The notes beneath the pieces were generated by a model, which searched no databases, was not told the DNA's origin, and saw only the letters and a list, made by a program, of their open reading frames with translations. The translations under genes and the position numbers were made by a program. Shown here one piece after another: positions 35,330-44,442 of a stretch of 64,000 nucleotides of DNA. The stretch covers positions 310,001-374,000 of the forward strand of contig NZ_LIYH01000001.1 in assembly GCF_001905885.1 (NCBI RefSeq), read 5' to 3'. This DNA is from Streptomyces sp. CB03234 (GTDB lineage: Bacteria > Actinomycetota > Actinomycetes > Streptomycetales > Streptomycetaceae). The first letter of the stretch is position 1, and the number at the start of each line of letters is the position of its first letter.

Positions 35330-37549
35330 TTATCCGGTGGCGGTTTCCAGCGTCTCCCAGAACCCGTTGAGCCAGGTCAGCATGTCCCGCATGACATAGT
35401 GGTTGGCGTTCGGGCGCAGTGCCGAGAGCAGGAACGAACGGGCACCTTCGGACGGCACGCCGAGTACGGTGACGCGGGATTCGATGCTGCCGTCGGCACG
35501 GAGGGGATGAAAGTCCGGGTTCAGATCGAGGCCGCCGGGCACGAAGTCCTCGCCATCGACCGAGGCGTTGCGCCATAGACGGACCGTGCCGCTGGCGAGA
35601 AGGTTGCGGTAGAGGGGGAGGACGTCCGCACGCGGGTCGAAGGCATGCATGCGGGCGTCGATCAGTACGTCTACCGGCCGGACGAACCCAGTATGCGGAC
35701 CGTCCACAACGACTCGCCCGGTCGGCTCGTCTGGTCGCACCCGTGCCTCGGGGCCGGCTCCCACGTCCAGGAGGCCGTGGTCGATCAGCGCCCCGATTTT
35801 CGCCATGATTTCGGGGGCGGCCCCGTTGGCCAGCCGATTATGGTGACGTACGTAGAGGTTCAGGAAGGTCTGCTGGGAGGCAGCGGTCAGCCCCGCGTCA
35901 TCCACGGCGTACGAGATGACTGAGCGCAGGTCGCGCCAGACCCCGTCGGAGGCCGCCTTGTGAGGGTTCAGCCGGTTCCCCTGGCCGGCCCATCGCTGGT
36001 CACGGTCCATGAACTGCCTCATGGAGGTACGCCACTGATCCGGACTCGGCTGTGGGGGGACCGGACTGACGGCATCGTCCCAGCTGAACCGGTTGGAGGT
36101 GACGGCGGTGCCGAGGGCGGACGGTGAAGTGAGACCGTCCAGCACGAGCTGCGGAGGCTGTGCCCGGTCCAGACAGCGACGTACCTTCAGCTCCGCGTCC
36201 GTCCCGAAGACCACACGGACCCAGTGCAGCAGGACGTCCCGCACGGGCCAGGACACCGAGGCCTGGGCTTCGGCAGCCGTGCGGGTGCCGTGCAGCACCG
36301 AGTCCAGGACCTCGGTCACATGGGCAACCGCTGTGTCGAGCCTTACAAGCAGGCATTCACGGCCCGCGCCGGAGGCCAAGGTACCGGACAGGAAGGCGAG
36401 ATAGTCCGGCATGACTCGCTGCGTCAGGAGCATGGCAACGCCCGGCCCGAGCAGGGTGACGTAGTGCAGATGGGCCATCTCCAGGACCACCAGCGGCAGT
36501 ACGTCCTTCTCGAAGTCGAGCTGGAGCTGCCGCTCGTCCGCTCCGCCCGGGTAGGGGCTGCCGACGTTGGCCCGGAGCTGACGCACCGCCTCGTGCGTGA
36601 GGAAGGTGCCCTGGTGGTCGCCGGAACCATCGCTCGGCTTGTGGTTGTCGGGCCGGGCGAAAGTGAATAGGCCGGAGCCGCTGAAGGCGACGATGCCCGC
36701 GGGCTCGGCCCCACTGGGCCGGTACACCAGGCCACCGCCGGGCGCCGGTTCGAACCGGCCGCCACGCCCCTCGGTCAGGTGAAGGATGGTGTCGATGGCC
36801 GTCAGACCCATGCCCGCGCAACCGACGACCGCCTCGGGGCCGCAGCGGTCGGGCCCGAGCTCCCGGTCCATTGGGTAAGGATGGACGACGTGGTGAGCGC
36901 CGCCGAAGGAGGCGCACTTGGCGAGCCGCCGTCCTGCGTGGTTCCGTTCCGGGTCGTGGTAGGAGTGCCCGGTGAGCAGCAGTGCCTCGTCAGCGGGGTG
37001 GCGCTCGCCGTCGGCGGTCACGACGGTGAGCCCGTCGTCGGACGATTCGACATCCACGACCTCTGCCTGGTGCAGGTGGAGGTCGGCTCTGGGGTGGCGA
37101 CGCAGATCATCAGCGAACGCGTCGAACATGTCGCGCAGGGCGAGCCCGTGCACGTATCGCTTGGGCCAGTCCTCCGGTCCCAGGTCGAAGTCCGGGTCGC
37201 CGGTGGCCTCAAAGCGGCGCCGGCACCACTCGTGAAGCGTGGGCCGCTGCGCCTCAGGTCGCAGCAGACCCGCTCCGGCGACGGTCTCGTCGGCTGCGAA
37301 GCTCACCTGTGAACCGATCCGGTTGAGGTAACTGGTGCGCGCCTGAGAGGGGCTGTGCGCCAGCCCCGCGCCGAACTCCCCGGTCCGTTCGAAGACCCGC
37401 ACCTCGACCCCCTGTCCGGGGCCGAGCCTGCCGATCGTCGCCGACAGCCTCTCCAGTGCGTACGTCGCCCGCGGGCCGCCGCCGACGAGGGCGAGCCGAT
37501 AGGGGCGCCCGGTCGGCAAGGCCCGGCCCGATACGTCAGGGGTGGTCAC
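35330..37549 (-). CDS. Large FAD/NAD(P)-binding protein
   Basis: A 739-residue protein with an N-terminal Rossmann motif (YRLALVGGGPRATYALERL, about 17-35) of the FAD-NAD(P)-binding family Pfam13454, and a second nucleotide-type motif VVGCAGMGLTAIDTILHL near 240-258. Family members are poorly characterised and include putative N-hydroxylase or oxidoreductase subunits. It is the last gene of the phosphonate operon, 31 bp after the transaminase gene. It may oxidise AEP, the acyl chain or their conjugate. I cannot name the reaction. Confidence 0.75.
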   Translation of the reverse strand: MTTPDVSGRALPTGRPYRLALVGGGPRATYALERLSATIGRLGPGQGVEVRVFERTGEFGAGLAHSPSQARTSYLNRIGSQVSFAADETVAGAGLLRPEAQRPTLHEWCRRRFEATGDPDFDLGPEDWPKRYVHGLALRDMFDAFADDLRRHPRADLHLHQAEVVDVESSDDGLTVVTADGERHPADEALLLTGHSYHDPERNHAGRRLAKCASFGGAHHVVHPYPMDRELGPDRCGPEAVVGCAGMGLTAIDTILHLTEGRGGRFEPAPGGGLVYRPSGAEPAGIVAFSGSGLFTFARPDNHKPSDGSGDHQGTFLTHEAVRQLRANVGSPYPGGADERQLQLDFEKDVLPLVVLEMAHLHYVTLLGPGVAMLLTQRVMPDYLAFLSGTLASGAGRECLLVRLDTAVAHVTEVLDSVLHGTRTAAEAQASVSWPVRDVLLHWVRVVFGTDAELKVRRCLDRAQPPQLVLDGLTSPSALGTAVTSNRFSWDDAVSPVPPQPSPDQWRTSMRQFMDRDQRWAGQGNRLNPHKAASDGVWRDLRSVISYAVDDAGLTAASQQTFLNLYVRHHNRLANGAAPEIMAKIGALIDHGLLDVGAGPEARVRPDEPTGRVVVDGPHTGFVRPVDVLIDARMHAFDPRADVLPLYRNLLASGTVRLWRNASVDGEDFVPGGLDLNPDFHPLRADGSIESRVTVLGVPSEGARSFLLSALRPNANHYVMRDMLTWLNGFWETLETATG

Positions 37550-37580
37550 CAGTTACCTCGTTCAGTCAAGTGGAATGGGT

Positions 37581-38696
37581 TCAGGTTCGGGACGCGAGGA
37601 GAGCTGCAAGCACGACGAGGAAGCGGTCAATGTCCGACTCCGTCATGCCACCCATGGTGGACAGCCGGAAGAAATCCCGGGCCAGCCGCTCCTGGGCGCT
37701 GTAGATCACGAAACCCTCGGCGCGCAAGCCCTGATGGAGCTCGGCGTAGCTGCTGTTCGCGGGGATGCGAATCGCGGTAAGTCCTGCCGCTCTCTGTTCG
37801 GGCGGCAGCAACAGTTCCAGCCCGAGCGATTCCAGCCCGGTGCGCAGTCGCTCAGCGAGGGCGGTGTAGCGTGCGTGGCGGGCTTCCCACCCTTCGGCGA
37901 GGGCGAGGTCGAGCGCGACATCGAAGGCGTAGTAGGCGGGGATGCCAGGTGTGAAGGCAGGGGCCGCCGCCTTTTCCTGGGCCACGTAGTGACGGTGCAG
38001 ATCCAGGTAGTACGTTCGTCCCTGGGCGACGCCGAGGCTTTCGAAGGCGCTTCTGGCGGCACTGACAAAGGCGAGGCCGGGGGCACCTTCCAGGCACTTG
38101 TTGGCGGAGCCCGCAAGCCAGTCGATGCCGTCCTCGGCGAGCGAGAGACGTTCGGCGCCGATGGTGCTGACGGCGTCGACAATCACCTGACGACCGTGCT
38201 CGTGGGCGATTCGCGCGACTGCGGCCACGTCGTTGAGCATGCCGCTGCTGGTTTCCTGGTGCACCACACCGATATGGGTGAGCGTCGGGTCCTCGGCCAG
38301 TGCTGCCTCGACCTGCGCGAGGTCGAGGGGGGCGGCCCAGCCGAATTCGAGGCGGCGGGTACGGACGCCGTGGGCGGTGGCGATGTGTTGGAAGCGCTCG
38401 CCGTAGTGGCCGTTATCGAGGACGAGCAGCGCCCCGTCGACGGGCACCGCCGAGCTGATGGCGGCCTCCACCGCGCTGGTACCCGACCCGGTCAGAATGA
38501 CCGAGGTGTGTCGCTCGTCGCCGCCCGCGACCAAGGTGGTCTTGTGCCGAACCCGGGTGAGGAGCTCGGAGAACTCCGGTTCTCGGTGGCACATGTCGGG
38601 CCCGGCGAGCGCCGCGCGGACCCGGTCGTCGGTGATGACCGGTCCCGGATTCATCAGGACAAGCCGGTGGTGCGTCGCGCTGCCGATGTCACTCAC
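37581..38696 (-). CDS. 2-aminoethylphosphonate transaminase-like aminotransferase (PhnW type)
   Basis: A 371-residue class V PLP aminotransferase. The N-terminus LMNPGPVITDDRVRAAL, the VILTGSGTSAVEAAISSAVP block, DAVS (Asp174) and the PLP lysine in SANKCLEGAPG (Lys200) match PhnW-type enzymes. In a cluster with PEP mutase and phosphonopyruvate decarboxylase it most likely aminates phosphonoacetaldehyde to AEP, running in the biosynthetic direction. ATG 38696 overlaps the Ppd stop by 4 bp. Confidence 0.9.
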   Translation of the reverse strand: MSDIGSATHHRLVLMNPGPVITDDRVRAALAGPDMCHREPEFSELLTRVRHKTTLVAGGDERHTSVILTGSGTSAVEAAISSAVPVDGALLVLDNGHYGERFQHIATAHGVRTRRLEFGWAAPLDLAQVEAALAEDPTLTHIGVVHQETSSGMLNDVAAVARIAHEHGRQVIVDAVSTIGAERLSLAEDGIDWLAGSANKCLEGAPGLAFVSAARSAFESLGVAQGRTYYLDLHRHYVAQEKAAAPAFTPGIPAYYAFDVALDLALAEGWEARHARYTALAERLRTGLESLGLELLLPPEQRAAGLTAIRIPANSSYAELHQGLRAEGFVIYSAQERLARDFFRLSTMGGMTESDIDRFLVVLAALLASRT

Positions 38697-39829
38697 TGAG
38701 AGACCGCCTCCATGAATCGGGCCGCTGACTGCGGTGGGCGCAGGGCCGGGCGGCCCAGGCGCGGGTCGGAGCCAGACGAGATGCGGACCCGGATCAGCTG
38801 CGGGCCACCGTCCCGCTGCGCCCGTTGCACCGCGGCCCTCAGTTCGTCCGCGTTGGACACGTCATGCGTTGCCCGGTAACCGCAGGCCGTCGCGATCGCG
38901 CAGAAGTCGACTCCCGCCGACGCGGTGGGCTGGCCTCCGGTGGACTCGTACGCCTCGTTGTCAAGCAGAATGTGGGTGAGGCCGGTGTGCTTCTGGCGGC
39001 CGATGGCGGCCATTGCCTCCAGCCGCATGAGGGCCGCCCCATCCCCGTCGAGGACGGCGACTGAGTGTCCTTCGGCGTGCAGCGCGACGCCAAGAGCGAC
39101 GCTGGAGGCGCACCCCATCGACCCGACGACGTAAACGTTCTGGGGCCGGTCGAAGTCCCGTTCCAGTTCCCGGGCGGTCTTGCCAGTGGTCGCGACCAGC
39201 ACGGTGTCCGGATCCATCGCCCCAACGACCTCGCTGATTGCCTCCGCCCTGAGCATCAGGTCGGAGGGGCTCGCCGCGGGTTCGGCGGCGGGCTTCGGGT
39301 AGGCGGCTATGGCGCCCTTGGGAACGATGAAGGCGAAGGACAGCCCGGTCGCCGCCATGTGCTCAGCCGCCGCGTCCAGGCGCTCAGCGAATCGGGCGGA
39401 GTCCTCGGGGAGGAGCTCGTTGCGGATGCCCATGATGGTGAGCAGGCTGGGCGTGATCTCACCCATCAGCTCGTGCTGTGGCTCGTCCGGGCTGCCGGGG
39501 CGGCCCCGCCAAGTGACGAACAGCAGGACCGGCAGGCGCAGGGTGTGACAGAGCGAGGTCAGCGGGTTGACCGTGTTGCCGAGCCCCGAGTTCTGCAGGA
39601 TGACAACGGGGCTGCGGCCCGCCAGGCGCGAGCCGGCCGCGACGGCGACAGCCTCGCCCTCGTTTGCGGCGATGATGTAGTCCTCGGGATGCTCGGTTTC
39701 GAGACAGGAGATGACCGGCCCGAGGAACGAGCAGGGGACTCCGGTGAATGGGCCGAAGCCGCGGTCACGGAGCAGGTCCACGACGATGCTCGGCGCCAGA
39801 CCGGTTGCGTTTGCGGTTGCGGTACTCAA
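38693..39829 (-). CDS. ppd: Phosphonopyruvate decarboxylase
   Basis: A 378-residue ThDP enzyme that decarboxylates phosphonopyruvate to phosphonoacetaldehyde, pulling the unfavourable PEP mutase equilibrium. FTGVPCSFLGPVISCL (28-43) is the Ppd hallmark, Glu58 is in ANEGEA, and the ThDP motif runs from DGDGAALMRLE (261) to LLDNEAYESTGGQPT (289-302). It starts at TTG 39829, overlapping the PEP mutase stop (TTGA), so it is translationally coupled; no better start is available. Confidence 0.95.
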   Translation of the reverse strand: MSTATANATGLAPSIVVDLLRDRGFGPFTGVPCSFLGPVISCLETEHPEDYIIAANEGEAVAVAAGSRLAGRSPVVILQNSGLGNTVNPLTSLCHTLRLPVLLFVTWRGRPGSPDEPQHELMGEITPSLLTIMGIRNELLPEDSARFAERLDAAAEHMAATGLSFAFIVPKGAIAAYPKPAAEPAASPSDLMLRAEAISEVVGAMDPDTVLVATTGKTARELERDFDRPQNVYVVGSMGCASSVALGVALHAEGHSVAVLDGDGAALMRLEAMAAIGRQKHTGLTHILLDNEAYESTGGQPTASAGVDFCAIATACGYRATHDVSNADELRAAVQRAQRDGGPQLIRVRISSGSDPRLGRPALRPPQSAARFMEAVSQ

Positions 39830-41424
39830 CGGACACCGCCCTGACCGGTGAGCAGTCCGACGGCGTGTTCGGCATCGGCCGCAGTGCGCAGCTCCATCCA
39901 CCCGGAACCGATCTCGACAGCGCCCACCCTGTGGCCACCCTCGAACAGGTCGACCAGCAGGTCGGCAAGAGTGGCAGAGCTGCCATTGGCGCGGCGCTTG
40001 TCTGCGGCCTCTCGCAGTGCAGCGAAGCCCTGCGGGGAAAAGACGGCGGCGCCGGCGAACTCACCGTCGGCACCCTGCCCCCCGACACCGGCCACCTGGC
40101 TGCCGTTTCCGCGGGAGAGCCTGCGGCCGTCATAGACGGAGGAGTCGAGGTGCAGAGGCAGGGCATCGGCGCGGTGGCTTCCGCCGGCAGACACGTCGAC
40201 GAGGACGGTCACGTCGCCCCTGGCGGCGAGCAACCGCATCAGCGGCTCGCTCTGAACGTACGCGTCGGAGGAGAGCAGCAGAGTGGTACTCAGCTGGGCG
40301 GGCGGCAGTTCGAGCACGGCACCGGCGGCGTCTGTGTGCGCGGCGAGCACCATCGCGTCCTGCGGGCGCTGCGCGGGGGCGTCCGCGGACGTGGCAACGG
40401 ACACTGATTCGATGCCCGCGCGGCGCAGCGCCGCGTTCTGGTGGTCGAGGAGTACCGCTGCATGTGCGGAGGGCTCCTCGGCTCCCGGCACGACAGCGGC
40501 GCGCGCCCGACTTTCGAAGGGAGTGATGAACTCGGCCTCGTTGCGCTTCTGCGCAGCCATCCCCTGCAAGTCGAAGACGGTCGCCAGCGGAGCGATGCTG
40601 TCCTCGATACCGGTGGTGCGGTCGTCCCGGAGGATCGCCTGGAAGGTGTCGCTGACGGCGGTGATCCCGGCGCGAAGGCCGTGGTTCGCGTAGATCACCA
40701 ACTTGGCGCCCGCTTCACCCAGCTCGGTCGCCGTGATCGTGTGGTACGTCGTGGGGACGACCACCACGGGCGTGGGCAACTGCCAATCCCGCAGAAACTG
40801 CAGGATAGGTTCAGGGGAATCACACTTGGCGTGAATGAGCACAGCGTCGGCTCCGGCCCGTGCGTACGCCTCGCCACGGCGCAGTGCCTCGTCCATGCCC
40901 CAGCCCGCGATGAGCGCCTCGATGCGGGCGATGACCATGAGGCCGGGGTGGCGCTGGGCTTCCTTGGCAGCCGCAAGCTTTCCGCAGAACTCGCCGATCG
41001 GTGCCAGTTCCTGACGGCCCGGTATGAAGCTGTTGACCTTGGGGAATCGCTTGTCCTCGATGGACACCGCGGCGATGCCCGCCGCCTCGTAGCGGCGGAT
41101 CATGTTCATCACGTTGTGGGCGTTGCCGTAACCCGCGTCGCAGTCGGCGATGACGGGCACATCGACAGCGGCGGCCATGGAGGACGCCACGCCCAGCAGT
41201 TCACTCATTGTGAGGATGTCGGTGTCGGGGACGCCCTGCGAGGCGGAAACCTCCAGGCCACTGGACCAGACACCGTCGAAACCGGCGCGTTCGGCGAGCC
41301 GGGCACCGAGCGGGTTGTGCGCGCCGGCGATGCGTACCACGCCGGGCTGTGCGAACAGTTCACGCAGACGGTCCGCCGCGGTGCGGGCGCTCGCCGGACT
41401 TGCTTCTGTCGTCGCGGCACTCAT
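39826..41424 (-). CDS. pepM: Phosphoenolpyruvate mutase with C-terminal nucleotidyltransferase-like domain
   Basis: A 532-residue protein, about 230 longer than a plain PepM (about 300). The N-terminal TIM barrel has all mutase marks: SSGLE (54-58), ADCDAGYG (Asp94, Asp96), the diagnostic EDKRFPKVNS (123-132), Arg167 and His198. It forms the C-P bond of phosphonopyruvate. From about 310 a second domain (AAVLLDHQNAALRRAGIESV ... GEFAGAAVFSPQGF) resembles sugar-nucleotide/AEP cytidylyltransferase folds but lacks the usual GxGxR-xPK start, so it may be degenerate or repurposed. First of the three coupled phosphonate genes. Confidence 0.95.
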   Translation of the reverse strand: MSAATTEASPASARTAADRLRELFAQPGVVRIAGAHNPLGARLAERAGFDGVWSSGLEVSASQGVPDTDILTMSELLGVASSMAAAVDVPVIADCDAGYGNAHNVMNMIRRYEAAGIAAVSIEDKRFPKVNSFIPGRQELAPIGEFCGKLAAAKEAQRHPGLMVIARIEALIAGWGMDEALRRGEAYARAGADAVLIHAKCDSPEPILQFLRDWQLPTPVVVVPTTYHTITATELGEAGAKLVIYANHGLRAGITAVSDTFQAILRDDRTTGIEDSIAPLATVFDLQGMAAQKRNEAEFITPFESRARAAVVPGAEEPSAHAAVLLDHQNAALRRAGIESVSVATSADAPAQRPQDAMVLAAHTDAAGAVLELPPAQLSTTLLLSSDAYVQSEPLMRLLAARGDVTVLVDVSAGGSHRADALPLHLDSSVYDGRRLSRGNGSQVAGVGGQGADGEFAGAAVFSPQGFAALREAADKRRANGSSATLADLLVDLFEGGHRVGAVEIGSGWMELRTAADAEHAVGLLTGQGGVR

Positions 41425-41542
41425 GCCGATTCTCCTAGTGCGTGAGGGGCGGCACAGCGTCGTTGGGGCAGCCCACTTGGTGTGGTTGATGAAAGGAAAG
41501 AAAGGTTTGAGGTGCGGACGGCCGAGGACTCAGGCTGCCCGG

Positions 41543-43132
41543 TCACTGATGCTTCGCGGTTTTCCCGGGGCCGATAGCGAGGCCGGCCAGGGCCCCAGCG
41601 GCGGCCACGGCCGCCGTCGCCAGCAGCGCGTACTGCATGCCTTCCAGGAAAACCGACTGGCTCACCCGGGCCAGGAGTTCCTGCGCGGCCACAGGCAGGC
41701 CGAGGTCGGGAGACAGGCCGACGTCGGCCTTGCGAGCAGCCGCGTCGGCCTGCTCCGGAGTCAGGGCGAGACCGTTGGCGGCGAGCCGTTCGGCCAGCAC
41801 CGATGTGGTGTGCGCGGCGATGACCGTGCCGGCGGTGGCGACACCCAGGCTGCCGCCGATCTGCATGGCGGTCTGTTGCATGCCGCCCGCGACGCCGGAC
41901 AGCTCCACGGGTGCGCTACTCATGACGAGTTTGGTGCCGCCAACCATGACGGGGCTGAAGCCGATGCCCAAGAGGAAAAAGAAAAGTGTCATCTCCAAGG
42001 TGCTTGTCCCGGCGTTTAGTTGAGACAGCGTTCCCACTGCGGCAGCGATGACACCGAGCCCCAGTACGACAGGCGTGCGCGGGCCCGAATGGCTGATCCA
42101 CATGGCGGCCGGGGGCGCGCCGACAATCATCAGGAGGGTCAACGCGAGTACGCGAACACCCGACTGGGCGGGTGTCAGGCTGAGGACGTTCTGCAGATAG
42201 AACACAAGCACGAAGGGGGTCGCGACCATGACGAAGCCCATGACGACCATCGTGAAGACCCCGACGGAAAACCGTATCGACCGGAAGATGCGCAGCGGCA
42301 CCAGTGGGTCCACCGCGCGTCCCTGCCACCAGACGAATCCAGCGAAGAGCACGGCGGAGGCTATCAGCGCGAATAGCGGAACGCTGTCCGCCCAGCCCCT
42401 ATGCGGGACTTCAGTCAAACCCCAGACGAGCGAGCAGAGAGCGCTCGCGAGGACCACCATGCCGGTTACGTCGAACCGGCAGACGGCACCATTGACGCGG
42501 ACATCGCGCAGCACGGTGAGCCCGAGCACCAACGCGATCACGCCGAGCGGCACGTTCAGGAAGAACACCCAGCTCCAGTCGGCGTGTTCGACGATGAGGC
42601 CGCCGACCACCGGGCCCGCCGCTGTCGAGGCGGCGATGACGGCGCTGCGCACGGCGATCGGCATGTTGAGGCGCTCAGCCGGGAAGGCGCTGCGCAGCAG
42701 GCCTAGTGTGGCCGGCTGCATGAGCGCCCCGAAGGCGCCCTGGACGATGCGCAGACCGACGACCCAGCCCAGGCTCTCCGACAGACCGATGGCCACCGAC
42801 GCCGCAGTGAACCCCGTAACGCCAATGAGGAAGACTCTGCGGTGGCCGAAGCGGTCACCGACCTTGCCCGCTGTGATGAGCAGCGCGGCGACGGTCAGGA
42901 GATAGCCGTTGGTCACCCACTGGATGCCGGTCAGGTCGGCCCCCAAGTCGCTCTGCATCGCGGGCTGGGCGACAGCGACGATCATCCCGTCCAGCGAGAC
43001 CATCATCGCGCCGACAGACAGAGTGACCAGGGTTAGCCACGCGTGTCCGCGCACGCCCCTCCGGGCTGATCCGACGGGCTGCCGTTCAGCCGGCCGATCA
43101 CGGCGCGGCCTCGACTGGCTCTCCTGAGTCAT
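41543..43132 (-). CDS. MFS exporter, DHA2 (EmrB/QacA) family
   Basis: A 529-residue 14-helix drug:proton antiporter. Motif A-like GKVGDRFGHRRVFLIG and motif C-like region near AASTAAGPVVGGLIVE are visible. It overlaps the membrane hydroxylase gene upstream (ATGA) and precedes pepM by 118 bp in the same operon. It probably exports the cluster product or gives self-resistance. Confidence 0.93.
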   Translation of the reverse strand: MTQESQSRPRRDRPAERQPVGSARRGVRGHAWLTLVTLSVGAMMVSLDGMIVAVAQPAMQSDLGADLTGIQWVTNGYLLTVAALLITAGKVGDRFGHRRVFLIGVTGFTAASVAIGLSESLGWVVGLRIVQGAFGALMQPATLGLLRSAFPAERLNMPIAVRSAVIAASTAAGPVVGGLIVEHADWSWVFFLNVPLGVIALVLGLTVLRDVRVNGAVCRFDVTGMVVLASALCSLVWGLTEVPHRGWADSVPLFALIASAVLFAGFVWWQGRAVDPLVPLRIFRSIRFSVGVFTMVVMGFVMVATPFVLVFYLQNVLSLTPAQSGVRVLALTLLMIVGAPPAAMWISHSGPRTPVVLGLGVIAAAVGTLSQLNAGTSTLEMTLFFFLLGIGFSPVMVGGTKLVMSSAPVELSGVAGGMQQTAMQIGGSLGVATAGTVIAAHTTSVLAERLAANGLALTPEQADAAARKADVGLSPDLGLPVAAQELLARVSQSVFLEGMQYALLATAAVAAAGALAGLAIGPGKTAKHQ

Positions 43133-44061
43133 GCGAGAACTTCACTGGTCCTTCCGGCGCCGGCATCCGGCTGCCCGGAGCCATCACCGTGCTGCTCGCG
43201 GTTCCGCTCCTCGGCGGGCTTCCAGCCGGGCGGGCCAAAGACGTAGCCGAGCTTGTGCCTCAGAGTGCGGGCCTGGCGCACGTCGCGGAACATGTTGACG
43301 AACTCGTGTACCTGTACATGCCAGATGTTGTAGCTGTTGATCTGTTTGGTGAGGCCGTACGTCGGGCGCCGCAACTCGGGCTGGAAGGTACCGAAGATGC
43401 GGTCCCAGATGATCAGAATGCTGCCGAAGTTCTTGTCGATGTACTCCGGTTCGATGCCGTGGTGCACTCGATGGTGGGACGGCGTGACGAAGATGTACTC
43501 GACGAAGCGGGGCAGCTTGTCAATTTTCTCCGTGTGGGCGAACAGCCCGTACAGCAGATGGATCGAGTGCATGGAGAAAACGAGGGCGGGGTGTACGCCG
43601 AGGAGGGGCAGCGGCAACCAGATCGCCTTCTCGAACCACTGGGCCCACTTGCGGCGCAGGGCTGTCGAGAGGTTGAAGTACTGGCTGGAGTGGTGAACCT
43701 GGTGTCCCGCCCAGATCAGCCGGATCGCGTGGGCGGCCCGATGGTAGATGTAGAGCAGTATCTCGACGGCAAAGAAGACGAAGACCAGGGTCGCCCAATG
43801 CGTCGAGGGTAGGTGCCACGGGGCGACGTACTCGTAGACGAGCAGGTACAGAGCAAGTGCCAGGGTACGCAGCAGGGTGGAGGAGACCAGTGCGCCGAGA
43901 CCGGTGAGGATGCTCGTCCGGTGGTCCCGGAGGTCGTACCCCGTCTGCTCCTCGTCGTCACTGAACTTCATCGCCACCAGCTCAATGACGATCAGCAGCG
44001 CCATCGCGGGAAGGGCGTAGACCGCCGGGTCGTGCAGTCGGTCCATCACCGTGTCGAGCAT
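43129..44061 (-). CDS. Sterol desaturase/fatty acid hydroxylase family membrane protein
   Basis: A 310-residue di-iron membrane oxygenase with the eight-histidine pattern: HRAAH, HQVHHSS and SHHRVHHG, between four or so hydrophobic helices. The family includes fatty-acid hydroxylases, sterol desaturases and alkylglycerol monooxygenase. It is the first gene of the phosphonate operon, so it likely hydroxylates or desaturates the acyl chain (or cleaves an ether) of the product. The C-terminal tail is hydrophilic. Confidence 0.9.
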   Translation of the reverse strand: MLDTVMDRLHDPAVYALPAMALLIVIELVAMKFSDDEEQTGYDLRDHRTSILTGLGALVSSTLLRTLALALYLLVYEYVAPWHLPSTHWATLVFVFFAVEILLYIYHRAAHAIRLIWAGHQVHHSSQYFNLSTALRRKWAQWFEKAIWLPLPLLGVHPALVFSMHSIHLLYGLFAHTEKIDKLPRFVEYIFVTPSHHRVHHGIEPEYIDKNFGSILIIWDRIFGTFQPELRRPTYGLTKQINSYNIWHVQVHEFVNMFRDVRQARTLRHKLGYVFGPPGWKPAEERNREQHGDGSGQPDAGAGRTSEVLA

Positions 44062-44442
44062 CGGTAACTACTCCTCTGATTCATGTACCCCTACCGGATG
44101 TGTCCCGCGGCTTTATGGAAACGACGCCGGGTGCCGTCCTGTTGTCACTCGGAACCCTAATTCAACTTCCCTAAAATGCACCTTAAGGATTGCCTTCCTG
44201 TTGATTATTACGGCCGTCTTCAAGGTGCTTCAGCCGCTGATCAGCGGCCCCTTACCGGGTGTTAAGCAGAGTTTTAGTGGCGCTCCGGTATGCTCACGCT
44301 GACTTGGCTGCATGGCGCGTATCGCGATTGCGTAGCGCATGGGAACCGAACTCCGGCCGTATTCATCTTCGCGGTGATCGGAACTCGGCCCTGCGCCGAT
44401 CGTCTCCGCCTCCGACAGCTGCCCCATGAGAGGGAGCCGACC
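44062..44442. promoter_or_regulatory. Central divergent promoter region
   Basis: This 380-bp, AT-richer gap between the phosphonate operon and the first ketosynthase operon holds a perfect 16-bp palindrome GCCGCTGATCAGCGGC (44233-44248) and a spaced dyad GCACCTT (44178) / AAGGTGC (44222). It is the natural target for the SARP or TetR regulator. Confidence 0.5.
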
